From: Nigrospora sphaerica
Lineage: Eukaryota; Ascomycota; Sordariomycetes; Amphisphaeriales; Apiosporaceae
Length of the DNA stretch: 64,000 bases
Reading direction: 5' to 3'
NCBI GenBank assembly: GCA_018287875.1
Contig: JAGVVL010000002.1
Span: 3,162,001 to 3,226,000, forward strand
Shown here: one piece after another, positions 46,214 through 59,234 of the stretch
Position numbering within the stretch: position 1 is the first letter of the stretch
How the letters are laid out: every line of letters starts with the position of its first letter
The notes under the pieces: generated by a model
What the model saw: the letters and a program-made list of their open reading frames with translations, nothing else
Databases searched by the model: none
Told to the model about the DNA's origin: nothing
Made by a program: the position numbers and the translations under genes

Positions 46214-48602
46214 GGCGACTGGAGACAAACTGGCGGCTGCTTGGCATCAACAAGAGAGCCCAGGGGAAGCGGTTACAGGCCATTGTAAATACTCGGAGGC
46301 AGATAGCTCCGCCTTTCTGACGAGCGCACCCATTGGTGGAAAGAACAACCCTACGGACAGTGGTTCCGAGGGTCCTCGAACTTGTCTTCGACGCCGCGGG
46401 CGCCTGGGCCTGCGGAACCAGAAAGATTGATCCACCAGAGGGACATTGCAGAAAGACGCCATCCCGAGTGAGCCATCGACAGGAGGCGGACCACGCCATG
46501 CGGCATCCTGGATGGCGTGGAGAGATGCCGTCGTGCTCCATGGGGAGGGCGGGGCCGAGAGGGCCACCATCCGGTACTTAAGTTGCGCATCCTGCGCTGA
46601 ATGGGATCAAGGGCCGTGGTGGGCCATGAAAGCGCATTCGTGGAAGAATCGGCCGAGTCGAATGAGGAACATTGACGCCAAACGCGAGCAGGCCCGTTGC
46701 GCCGCATGCTCTCTATTTCAGCTCGTAGCTCGGAACGGTAGCCGAAGAGGACCCCCAGTAACCGCCGGAGCACACGGTGCGGTAGTTGGGTCGGTGGACC
46801 TTGGGACAGCAGCACGTGGTTCCCGCTTGTGTCTGGTTGCACGCAGCGCGTGCTCTTGGCCCGCGTCGAAGTCTAATGTATCGGGTCTCTTTCGTACAGT
46901 GACGGTGATGATGCCGGGCATGTTACGGGGGTCCCGCAACCGAAGAGTGCGGGTTGCATTCCTCCGTTCCGAAAATGGCGATCAGCCGCAGGATGCATGC
47001 CGGATGATTATAATGTGGGATTGCGGCTTATGCACGGGCTTCCGCATAAGTGTACCTGAGAAAGTAACCGAGCCCCTACTTAACCTACTACGTTCGACTT
47101 AGTACGTGCATATCTCGAATAGCATGCAGAAGAGAAGTACCTGCGTTCACACCGAGCCGCTGACGAGTTCGACATGTCCTAGGTAGGTACATGCCTAGTT
47201 ACTGATATAGCAGCATGGTCTAAAAACCACAAAATTTTACTAAGGAATCCGTTTTGCAGAAATTGATCCCCGGGTATGTCCAGGAATGCCCGCATACGGG
47301 CAACGACATGCCTCGGCGTATCGGTTCAGGAAGGCGGTTGTAGGCGGCCGTGTCGATTGTCTCCAAACGACGGCAAGTCATGCACTTATAAGAAGCCTGC
47401 CCGGGGGGGGGGATGCCTCCTCCGAGTCGCGACATGAACACTGCCCCTGCGAACGGCTATATCCGTATATAATATTGATGCTAAGCGAGGGCGTAACGAT
47501 AGTTCGTCGCATGTAGGTGCCGAGCCAGGGCCTTCCATTTCCGTGACTCGGTGCCATAGCGAATGCACTTGGTAATGTGACGTGTAGGTGGGTAGAACTC
47601 TGGCAGTCACCCAATGGATCGGAATAGATACAGTCGGAACGCAGAGTAAGGGCTTAAGGTAAAGTATGGAAGCCCGTGTAGTCTATTGGAATCGTGTGAA
47701 TACCTTAAATGCCGAAGTACTTCTTTGCCTACTTAGCCGGCGTAAGGGATTCAAGTCACGGCCTGTTCCTGGCCTTCCATCTGGTATGACACGGGAGGGG
47801 CTGCGGGGAGGGGAAGACACAGAATGTGGCGGAATCATTGCATGGAAGATAATGGAGGGAAATTCAAAGATTACCGCGGCGGCTTGCCAAGCCGCACTCG
47901 GGTCTTGGGCATGGAAAGTAGGCAATTTGGGAGCCCCGAAACCGCGCTGTCATATGAGACACTTGGGCATTCTCGAGCGAGTCAGTATTGGGTCGAGACT
48001 ATTGAAAGGGGAGTGAGGGAGAAAAAAAACAGCAACGGTCTGACTTCGGGCAATGAGGCGAGCAGAGTAGAGAACAGAGCAGCGGTGACACAGGGATGCC
48101 TCGGAAGCCCTTCCAAACCAGGCCAGCCAGCGTGGCCAAGCGTGGCCAAGCGTGGTCTATAGCGGCCTTGAAAAGGAAACGCGCATGCCACCGTCTGGAT
48201 GTTCAGTGCTGAATGAGTCTAGGCCCTGGGGCTCGCCGGGTTAGGCTTTCGCTGTTTCGGGCCGTGCTCGTACTGGCTGGTCGGCCATGTGCGCTGCAAG
48301 CGGGCAACTTATGCATTATGTACATGACCCGGACAGACAGCCCAACCCAGTAGATCCCTCCATATGATGGAATTCTACCGTCAGGCCGCCGGCCATACAT
48401 GTCGTGTTTGTTTTCCCATTCCCGCTCTCTCTCCCCTTCTCTTCCCCGTGCCCGTGATCTATCTTATCTGGTGAACCGTCATGTCTTGAAGTCGATCCGC
48501 CCAGCCCAGCCAACACTCTCGTTCCCCGCGCGCCCCCACGACGACGCCGCCGTGCGCACGCTGAAGCGCCAGAGACCGACTCTCGCTGGGCCATGTGCCG
48601 CC
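46214..48602. other. Intergenic region: AA9-CBM1 promoter and RabGAP leader
   Basis: 2.4 kb between divergent genes. No coding-like frame is seen in 46.3-48.3 kb. An AGCGTGGCCA word repeats three times at about 48129-48156. From 48399 the RabGAP frame is already open with an ATG, but the sequence up to 48602 is C/T-rich and looks like a leader. Confidence 0.5.
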
Positions 48603-51600
48603 ATGGAGCCGTCTGACCCGTCCGCGCACCTCCAGCGCTCTACGTCACGGCTGTCGACCACCTCGGCGTCGACACGAAGCGCGAGCGCCCGCCGCAATAG
48701 CACGCGCGCCAAGTCGCGGCCCAGGGTCAAGCTGCCATCGCACCCGTCGAGCGCCGCCTCCTCCATCGCCGCCTCGGACAAGTCGCTGACCTCCTTCCCC
48801 TCCTTCGCGCCTGAGCCCCCGCGGTCGGGCGCCCACGATGAGCCCTTCAACCCCGAGGTCTGCATGGCCGCCCCGCTGTCCCCTCGCAAGACGTCCGATC
48901 CCCAGTCGCTCGCCTCCATAGTCGACAGCCTTACCTCGTTCGAGACCCCGCACATGGACGGCAACCGCGATGCCCTTTTCGAGGATACCCCGCTGTCTAC
49001 CCGTAAGATTCCGGGCGCCCTCCATCTCGTCGACGACGAACACATCGAGCGTCTCATCGCCAAGCATGGCGCCACCGCCTTGGTACGCCAGATGGCCGAG
49101 GACCTGGCACAGCGTGATTTACAGGCCGCCCATCTCCGTCGTCGCGCCGATGAGCGTGAAAGAGCGTTGCGCAAGATCATACGGGAGTGCGGTCTGTCCA
49201 ACCTGGACCTTGAGACCCGGCTGCGCGCCATCGAGTCGGAATTCCGAGCACAGGAAGCCTCGAAGCGGACAGACGACGGCGGCCTCTCTGGCATGATGAG
49301 CGATGCCATGCAGGACTCAGTTTCCTACGGGGATTACCACTCCGCCAACGGAACCCCCGGGGCTACCATCAGGGCCAACAGTGTGTCCAATCCCAAAGAC
49401 CAGGAAGGTAAAGGCGCGATGAAAGGCTGGAAGGATTGGATACTCGGCGGTGGGTCGAGCAGGAAAAACAGTAGAGCAGGCAGTATGAATGGCGACATTG
49501 CCCAAGCAGCCCCTCGAGGCTCCATCACTGGGGAACGAAGATCTATAATTCAGGACGATCTCTTTACTCCCCCCGACTCGGAATCGGTCAGGAGTTCTAG
49601 TAGAGCCTCCAGTATCTACTCGGGTCCGACGCCAAGAAAGCAATCGCAATCCTTGGCCAGCATGGCCCTGCAGCTGGTGGCTGGAAAGGCTGCTAGCCGT
49701 GACGGGGATTCCATCCGGGGCAGGACCACTACGACAAACCGGGGCAACTCGCTGAGGGACTCGTCCAACACCAGCGTCCGAACGGATGCCTCGGGCCGCG
49801 GGACCTCGAGCCAGTATGGCCCCAGGGCTCTTATGGCCATGCGCCGGTCAACGCCCGGTCCGGGTCCTGTTGCGCCACGATCCCATCCTCACGAACGATA
49901 CGACACCCTGGACCCGAGCCCGCCCAGCCCCGCCATTTCTCGACCCGACAACAGTGGCCCAGTGGAGATGGACACCATATTCTCCCCCGAGGGCCAGCCG
50001 CCTACTTTGACCCACATATACAACCGGAATTACATGGGCTCTGAGTACCTCACGGACCGCTTCGGCTTCATTTATGACCAACGTCGCAAGCGGAGGCAGC
50101 GTGAGGCCGCCCAGGTCGCGCGCCAGGCTAAGCGGGGTAGCCGGACCGAGATGCTCACCAGCGGGAGGTCGAGCATCTCCCCGAGCATGATTGAAGACAG
50201 TGGCAGCTCCATCCAGGAGACGGGAAGCGAAGGCCGTCCTGGATCGACCAACTCGGCCGAGGACCTCGCCGAACAGGGCAAGCCCAAACGCTGGCAGGAT
50301 TACCTGAAGATTGCTACCTTCCCCACCGAACTGCTGTCGCACACACCTTCTATTACGGCTTCGACCATCGAGGTCATGGCTAGCGAGGAGTCGCCGGCCT
50401 CTCCCAGTCTGATTGCCACTGGGGAGCGAGGGTTTGTGCCTGCTAGCATCACAACCTCGGTGGTCAGCAGCGAGGTGGCGGGCAAGGCGGACGAGGAGAC
50501 GGCCGAGGGCACGATGGTCAAGGACGACACGGAGCCCGTCAAGCTCCTGCTGCAGCAGCTCAGTGATGTTCACGATAGCCTTCAGCGGGAGAAAACCGTC
50601 CGCTGGAACGAGTTTCTTCGCAAAGTTCGGGCCGAGCGGCGTCGAGAGGGCGAGGCTGCCTTGGCCGCCGCCAAGGCCGCCGCCGAGGCACGCTTTCAAG
50701 CTGCTCCCGTCATGCTGCCTGAAGCCAAATTAACAGATGGCGAGATCATCGGCGTTGCCGACCTCGGTATCAAGGGCAAGGTCGGACGCGCCAAATGGAA
50801 CGAGTTCAAGAACCTGGTACTCGGTGGTGTTCCTGTGGCCAACCGACCCAAGATTTGGCTCGAGGGCTCTGGCGCCATGCTGTTACGCGTTCCTGGCTAC
50901 TACGAGGACCTAGTGGCCCAGTCGGCCGAAGACGTGGACCCTTCGGTGGTTTCCCAAATCGACATGGACATTACCCGAACGCTCACGGACAACATCTTCT
51001 TTCGGAAGGGACCTGGCGTCGCCAAGCTGCGGGAGGTTCTGCTTGCCTACGCACACCGCAACCCCAATGTCGGCTACTGTCAGGGGATGAACCTCATAGC
51101 CGCCAACCTGCTTCTGATCATGCCCTCTACGGAGGACGTCTTCTGGGTGCTGACCTCCATCATTGAGCACATTCTCCCCGAGGGTTACTACGATCACAGC
51201 CTCCGGGCTTCACGGGCCGACCAGCAGGTCTTGCGGCTTTACGTTGCGCACGTCCTCCCGAAGCTTTCCCAGCATCTCGACGAGCTGAGCATCGAGCTCG
51301 AGGCCTTGACGTTCCAATGGTTCCTCAGTGTTTTCACGGACTGCCTCTCGGCCGAGGCGCTCTTCCGGGTTTGGGACGTGGTTCTCTGCACGAACGACGG
51401 AAGCACCTTTCTGTTCCAGGTGGCCTTGGCGCTCCTCAAGCTCAACGAGCAGCAGCTGCTCCAGTGCGACACGCCGGCCGCCATCTACACGTACATCAAC
51501 CACCAGATGACGAACCACGCCATCAGCATCGACGGCCTGATCCACGCGTCCGAGGGCCTGCGCAAGGTCGTCCGGCGCGAGGAGGTCGAGGACAAGCGGG

Positions 51601-51890
51601 CCAAGGCCATCGAGGCCGAGGACCAGATGAACAAGGAGCGCGAGGCGCAGAACCAGCGCCGCCGCAGCCAAAAGGCCGCCGCCGCGCCCCTGCTGACGGC
51701 CCACGACGCCGCCCCGGCCGGCCCCGGCCTCGTCGCCAGCCCGGCGCCCCTGTCTGCCTCCCCCAACGGTGAGGCGGCCGTCAGCGGGGACTTCCTGGCG
51801 TCCGAGCTGGAGCGGCTCGAGGCAGACCGAGGCGACATGGTACGGACGCCGATACCGGCCGAAGAGGAAACGACGTTTGGACTGGGATGA
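48603..51890 (+). CDS. TBC-domain Rab GTPase-activating protein
   Basis: Intronless frame of 1095 residues from the ATG at 48603, chosen for its near-ideal context (GCCGCCATGG); an in-frame ATG at 48399 would add 68 residues of unlikely composition. The N-terminal two thirds are Ser/Arg-rich and disordered with a short coiled coil near residues 150-220. The TBC domain covers about residues 730-960. The Arg finger is Arg792 in IDMDITRT and the Gln finger is Gln827 in YCQGMN, so dual-finger catalysis should be intact. A Lys/Glu/Arg coiled coil and an Ala/Pro-rich tail follow. It should stimulate GTP hydrolysis on a Rab/Ypt protein in vesicle traffic. The TBC core resembles yeast Gyp2/Mdr1 and animal GRTP1, from memory; the Rab partner is unknown. 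Confidence 0.93.
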   Translation: MEPSDPSAHLQRSTSRLSTTSASTRSASARRNSTRAKSRPRVKLPSHPSSAASSIAASDKSLTSFPSFAPEPPRSGAHDEPFNPEVCMAAPLSPRKTSDPQSLASIVDSLTSFETPHMDGNRDALFEDTPLSTRKIPGALHLVDDEHIERLIAKHGATALVRQMAEDLAQRDLQAAHLRRRADERERALRKIIRECGLSNLDLETRLRAIESEFRAQEASKRTDDGGLSGMMSDAMQDSVSYGDYHSANGTPGATIRANSVSNPKDQEGKGAMKGWKDWILGGGSSRKNSRAGSMNGDIAQAAPRGSITGERRSIIQDDLFTPPDSESVRSSSRASSIYSGPTPRKQSQSLASMALQLVAGKAASRDGDSIRGRTTTTNRGNSLRDSSNTSVRTDASGRGTSSQYGPRALMAMRRSTPGPGPVAPRSHPHERYDTLDPSPPSPAISRPDNSGPVEMDTIFSPEGQPPTLTHIYNRNYMGSEYLTDRFGFIYDQRRKRRQREAAQVARQAKRGSRTEMLTSGRSSISPSMIEDSGSSIQETGSEGRPGSTNSAEDLAEQGKPKRWQDYLKIATFPTELLSHTPSITASTIEVMASEESPASPSLIATGERGFVPASITTSVVSSEVAGKADEETAEGTMVKDDTEPVKLLLQQLSDVHDSLQREKTVRWNEFLRKVRAERRREGEAALAAAKAAAEARFQAAPVMLPEAKLTDGEIIGVADLGIKGKVGRAKWNEFKNLVLGGVPVANRPKIWLEGSGAMLLRVPGYYEDLVAQSAEDVDPSVVSQIDMDITRTLTDNIFFRKGPGVAKLREVLLAYAHRNPNVGYCQGMNLIAANLLLIMPSTEDVFWVLTSIIEHILPEGYYDHSLRASRADQQVLRLYVAHVLPKLSQHLDELSIELEALTFQWFLSVFTDCLSAEALFRVWDVVLCTNDGSTFLFQVALALLKLNEQQLLQCDTPAAIYTYINHQMTNHAISIDGLIHASEGLRKVVRREEVEDKRAKAIEAEDQMNKEREAQNQRRRSQKAAAAPLLTAHDAAPAGPGLVASPAPLSASPNGEAAVSGDFLASELERLEADRGDMVRTPIPAEEETTFGLG

Positions 51891-52315
51891 GCATAACGAG
51901 GAACGGGGTACGGGTGGGGTGAAGGGGGGCATTCTTGTCCCCCCACACCTCCCACTTCACGCACGCACGACTTGCATTTTTATCAGGATGGGTGGTGTTT
52001 CTCTAGACGGGTCGCTACCATGATGATACCCCTCACACATACACAGTATTCCCGTTGTTAGCATGTTCTCCATGGGTAGGTGGGCATGGAGCCGGGAGCA
52101 AGCGTAGAGGTAGCATCAGTACGACAAATAATGACATACTCCGTTACTCGCAGCCGGCAGCCCTGTTGGCCCGGATCAGCAATGGCACACGGATGGGGAC
52201 TTGCCGGGCCTACTCATCGCTGGATATTCACGCGGCATACGCGAGCGGGCTATGCTTATCACTCTGACACCGAGTGTGGTGGGGGGTATTATGGCAAGAC
52301 TTATCATTACTATTG
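51891..52315. other. Shared 3' flank, RabGAP and rhodopsin-type genes
   Basis: A 425-base convergent interval. It should carry both 3' UTRs; nothing else is seen. Confidence 0.6.
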
Positions 52316-53797
52316 TCATACTCTCTCCGCACAGCACGACACCCGGGTTTCGAACGAATGGCCCCTGTGGCCTTCCTCCAAGCCCTCCTCCACCCGGAGC
52401 ACGACGACTCTCCGAATCATTATGTCGCCGCCCGAGCTGCGCACACTGGCACGACTGTGCAAAGAGAAGCCCTCCGGGGAGCGCTTTTTATACTCGTTGT
52501 CCTCCTTCAGGGACGCGGGCCTCAGCGGCATCCCGCCGCCCTGGTCTGCTAGCTCGCCCTCGCTGAAGATGCTGTCCTCGGGCGAGGGCGACCGAAGCCA
52601 GGGGAGGCGCGCCGAAGCCGGCCGTTGTGGGGCCAGGCTCAGCATGGCCGTATCGTTGCTGTGCTGCCGAGTCCGAGCCGGCCGCTCCAGCATGGCTTCG
52701 TTGCTCGCGGCGCTGCTACCGCCGCGCCCTGTTGCCCACCGCTGCAGTACGGGCCGCGCAAAGGGCAGGTTAGAGCAAATGAAACCTGTCTGCACCTCGA
52801 CAGTGCTCCAGAGCCCACCGCCGACATTTGTGTCTGGAGGGTTCCGCGTCAGCTTCTGCTGCTTGCCGGGATGCTCGCACCAGGAGAGGGGGGCTCACAT
52901 GTAAAGTCGCGAACGTCAATCTTCCCGACAGCGATGATGCGAAAAATGCTTGCTACGCAGGCGCTTGGAGCGGTAATGTTAGCAGGAAGGTTCCTTGGGC
53001 ATTAGAGCCGAAGGTTACGACTCACAAGGTGCCGAGCATGAAGATGATGCTGAGTGAGATCTTGCGGTTGCGCGATGCATGCAGCGACCAGATGACGGGG
53101 AGTGGCAACAAAAGAACCGCCACATCGCCAAAGACGTTCAGAACGCCCGACGCTAGCAAAAAGTCGTGGATGTTGAAGCAATGACCCGGCCGAGTGTGGT
53201 CCCAGAAGCTCGACACCGGGGCGCACTGGAAGAAGAAGGAGAATATGTTGGCCAGAAACATAAAGGCGAAGAGGGTGCCCAGGCCGACGACAGCCATGCG
53301 GAAAGGCGGAGGCTGCTGGAAGACCCTCCAGTAGAAGAGCAGGATACCGATTTTCACCCCCCAGGCGCCGGCGGCCCACAGGAGCATTGAGGCATATACA
53401 CCCTTTGCGTACGTGTCAGCCAAACCCTGGGTAGCAAGACGTTCCTTATCATGGCGGTACCTTGTCAAAATTGACCACCGTCTCGTCGTCTACGGAGCTC
53501 TGGTGAATCCCGGAGCCGTAGAGGAGACCTACAGGACGTCGTCGAGCCACCTAGTCAGCTCATGTGCTACTATACCAAGGGGGGGGGGAACGCACCCAGG
53601 TATTCACTGGTACTCATGCCTATGCATACGAGCATGACCCAGATCATCCAGTAGTCGTCCCACCACAGCCGCGTGGTCCGCGACGTGAGGCGGGACCAGA
53701 GGCGCATGACAAAGGAGGCGACGGCAAGCACCAGACACGTCGTCACGACGCCGATAGTTAGGCGCTGATTCCATACCTCACTTGCCATCCGACCCAT
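52316..53797 (-). CDS. Seven-helix membrane protein, fungal rhodopsin-type (PTH11-like) domain
   Basis: Five exons (53596-53797, 53461-53528, 53026-53402, 52899-52963, 52316-52833) join in frame to 409 residues; an ATG at 53788 would shorten it by three. Helix 1 is GVVTTCLVLAVASFVMRLW, followed by the family signature RLWWDDYWM at the start of helix 2. Later marks include YASMLLWAAGAWGVKIGILL, FFFQCAPVSSFWD, CFNIHDFLLASGVLNVFGDVA split over helices 4-5, SRNRKISLSIIFMLGT and LWSTVEVQTGFICSNLP. This is the large ascomycete family of GPCR-like integral membrane proteins related to the non-CFEM part of PTH11; ligands are unknown for almost all. No CFEM domain precedes helix 1. The cytoplasmic tail (about 130 residues) is Ser/Arg-rich. 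The final exon border at 52833 is inferred from frame and family and is the weakest point. Confidence 0.85.
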
Positions 53798-56700
53798 TGG
53801 TGGCAGAGTCGGGGCGGCAGCGGGGCGCTGTCGAAGAAGGAGAAATGGGTGGCCGGGAAACGGCGAGGACACATGCGAGAGAGTGCCAGTCTTGACGACG
53901 ACGACGGGGAGACAGCAGGCTGGCTGTCATCTTGGGGGGGGTGCCGGCCTGGCCTCTCCGCCTCGGCGGCGACCTTTCGCGGACGGCAACCTTGTTTAAT
54001 ACTCGCAGGCCCGGCCGGGTCTGGTAGGAAACGGGCGAGGTCGATACCAACAGACATTTTGAGTTTTGCTCCGTTGCTCAACGCTACAGCAAGCCGGCCC
54101 CCGCGATTTCTTGGGAGAAAGGCTCTCAAGGGAAGACTGAACTCTGTGCGGACGCCTGAGTGAGCGGCTGCCGGTTGGCGGCTGTACCTGTGCCCACGGC
54201 CATGCACGTTGCGCGTCTGCCCCCGTTAGTACGTCTTAATTGGGCGCTGATGGTTTGGGGGAGAGATGGGGTCGGAACGGACGAAGGAAGAGAACTCGTC
54301 ACCTACATCGTCCAGGGCTCCTGATGGGCTGATGGACGGCAAGTGCATCAGCAGACTGGGTGCAGTGCAGCTGCCGCCACCGGCTTCGTCTGTGTGGTGA
54401 TTATGCCACGCATACGATGGGATGTAAGCACACGCTGGCCCGGCAAGTGCCTGCCTCTCTTTTCTTTTTCCTCCGTCTGTTTCTCACAAACGGCATTTAC
54501 TCCCTCGGTGGCGCCAAATGCCGTTGAACCCGACCGTCGTCTCGATGAGCCACATCATACCAGGCCAAGAAGTGAGAAACACCAGCCAACGCGTCCCTCT
54601 TTACGACACTCGTATGCAAGCCACCCAGCGGCGGACGCCTCGCCTCACGCCGCGAGACTTCGTTGGCCACGCCTGCGACTCCTCCTCAGCTCTGCCCGTG
54701 AAGCAAGAAACCGTGGCAAAGTTTCCAGGCAACACAGGCTTGCCAAGCTCCAGGCTGTCGCCGCCTTTCTTGCTGGGCCTAGCCCTTTCGGCAGCCTTCA
54801 TCCCAGCCCGACCGATCTCCCCGTGTCCGAGTGCCATCATCAACGACTGCCGCTGAAGCCTCTTGTGGACGATTGTCTCGCCTTCCCGGTAGCCTGAGAC
54901 ACTATGCTCCCGTCACTTTCTTTCCCCCAATGGGGAACCCAATTTCTCGCGCCTCAAGAGGTACGAATCTGCCTAAACTAGGAGGTGCACAAGGCCGGCA
55001 TTCCGAGGTCGTGGGCGATGAGGCGTCTGTGCACGTTCCCGTCGTACTCCTCCAATCTTTACAATCGCCGGCCTGCACCAGAGTTGCGACGAGAGCTCCC
55101 CGGTGACCAGTTGTCCAGATAGTGCTGCAGTGCGTTGCGGCCCCAGTGCGACGTACATGCGGCCGTGACACGAATATATGCGACGCGGGCTAAAAGGGCA
55201 TATGGCTAATGCAACTCAAACTCATCGGCACCATGCAGATTGTTCCCTCGGTTCTCCTGTTGTGACTGCCAAAACGCGCCAATTTGGGACCTCGACAAGC
55301 GTAAGAAATAATGCCACCGGCTGTTCTCCAACTCGCCTCCTCGGAAAAGCCTCGTTCGCTGGGGCGTATGCCTACCCGACTGCAATACCTATACATCCCC
55401 CCCTCGTTTCCAAGCGACACATGAACGACGGCCTACGTGGTAAAAATGGATAGTTGCTTCCAACTTACAACAGCCGCAACTTCAAGCAGTACCGCTACAC
55501 CACAGAACCAAGGAGCTTCCTTGGGCCATGCCATCAACCACCACGTACTTGAGGAAGAATTGACGCTTCAGACTATACTATGTGACTGAAACCAGACACA
55601 TGCAACTGCTGAGGCTGGAAGATCAGATGACTTCACATCTGGTCGCACGACTGTGGTGCCGTCGGATGCATGGCCTTGCTGCACATTATCAACCGCCGGC
55701 ATTCACCGGCTGCTATTGAAACGCCACCACCAGTCAGCCAGAGAAAACAGAACCAGCGGTTTTATCTTCTCATCTCAAGTTTTTCGGCTAAAGGTAAAGG
55801 ACGGCGAGGTACTGCCAGGCGCAGTCGAGTCATTGCGTTCGGCGAGAAGAATATCGATGACTGAATCTCGCGACGGAATTCCGCTTCCCTCCCCTCCCCC
55901 CGGCTGGGGCGACCTGGTTCACAACGGGGTGCAATTTCACCACTGGGATATAAGTTTCCAAGCCACGATATCCGATGATTCAGGCAAAATCAATCGAGAG
56001 ATTTCGGATGTTTAATGGAAAAGAACGGCTCTGCCTCTGGCATCAACAATCATGGTATGAAACACATTCATTGCCCACGGCAAAGACTCGGGGCTAGGGG
56101 AGACGGTTGCGATCGTAGTAACTCCTCGAAATATCCGCTTGAAAGCCGAAAAGGGTAGGTACAGCAAAAAAAACCTCTCACCTAAACCCGGATCCTTGCA
56201 AGTGGTTCGCGAGTACAAGTCACTTAGCAGACCCAGGCTCCGGCCAGGAGCTGTGAAGCCCCAACAAGCCAAGTAAAATATCCGGAAATGGAAACCTATC
56301 ACCGGATGATAGCGTGTTTGGGCGCCGTGCCTCGCACCTGATACTCCGAAGGCCCCTAGAGCCGCACGGCCGGTGGCAGCCCCCAACATTTAACTGTCCC
56401 GCGCGAAGAACATGGGATGAACTCGATGAGCTCTCAAGACGAGATTTCCCGTACCTAGCTAATCCCGCCGGCGCGTCCGAGATGGCTACCTCGCCTCGAG
56501 CTGCATGCAAGTCTCGTTCCTACCCACCGGGCCATTCGTCACATCACCTGCCCGGAATCGCGGCCTTGGGCTCTCAATCGGACCCCCCCCCCCCCGTTTG
56601 ATACCCCCTTCCGTCGCAAGCCCCCCTTTCTCTACGCCCATCATCCACGGTTTCATACCCGGGACGCCGGACTCGGCGGCCAGTTGCGGCCGATAGCTCA

Positions 56701-57439
56701 ACATGCGAACTAGAACCCCCATCAGGGGCCCCAACACGCAGACCAGGTGAGCACGTTGCGCCGACAGGGTGACGGCCCCGGACATTCCTGTATAATGGAG
56801 ACGGGGAAGCACCGCCAATTTATGGGAACTAAGACTCACAAAAGCTCATGCAGGCGTGCGTGGGTCGGCTTGTCGCTTGTCTGCAGGATCGGCGCCGTGC
56901 CTTTCACTACACGCTGCACCGGTCCTAGGGCTGGTTCCTTCAAGCACCTTGGCGGCTTGTACTCAACCCCTGTCGGCTAGTCCTTCTAGAAGCGGCGCCA
57001 TGGCAATATAGTTGGCTTCCCAGCTGGCATGAACAACGGAACGGAACTGGCAGAGATAAGTATGCGTAAGGCAGCCAAGGGCTATGGCCGCTCGCACATG
57101 CTGCATTGCTAATGGCATGAGGTCAGCTTCGCATACATACTGGGCAGTGCCCTTTCACGTCTCCCCCCTGTCCTCGGCATGTTCCCTTCCCGCCAATCAT
57201 CATGTCATGTCCCTTTTCTGGGTCGTTACAACCATACCCATGCCGTCCCATCGTAAACATTCCCAAGACCGCGGACTATAAACCTCAAGTCCCAACGGGC
57301 CCTCTTCGCGTAGGCGTAGATGGCAGTCTCGTGCAAGACTAAATCAAATCACATTCCACCCAAACGCGCGCACAGATACGCCCACCCCCCGAAACGCCAA
57401 GAACCCCATTCTCCCTCCACGTAAAACGCCACATTGTCC
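53798..57439. other. Gene-poor region (3.6 kb)
   Basis: The left end is promoter of the rhodopsin-type gene. Open frames between 54.3 and 56.8 kb are short, overlap on both strands and lack coding bias. A 13-C run lies at 56583-56595. The right end is the 3' flank of the carboxylesterase. I see no gene. Confidence 0.45.

Positions 57440-59234
<1,795 letters not shown>

Noticed and set aside
47740..47765. Possible tRNA T-arm (GGATTCAAGTCACGG)
   Set aside because: No matching D arm, anticodon arm or acceptor stem around it.
48479..49309. 276-codon antisense frame within the RabGAP gene
   Set aside because: Typical antisense shadow of a GC3-biased, Ser/Arg-rich gene; no motif.
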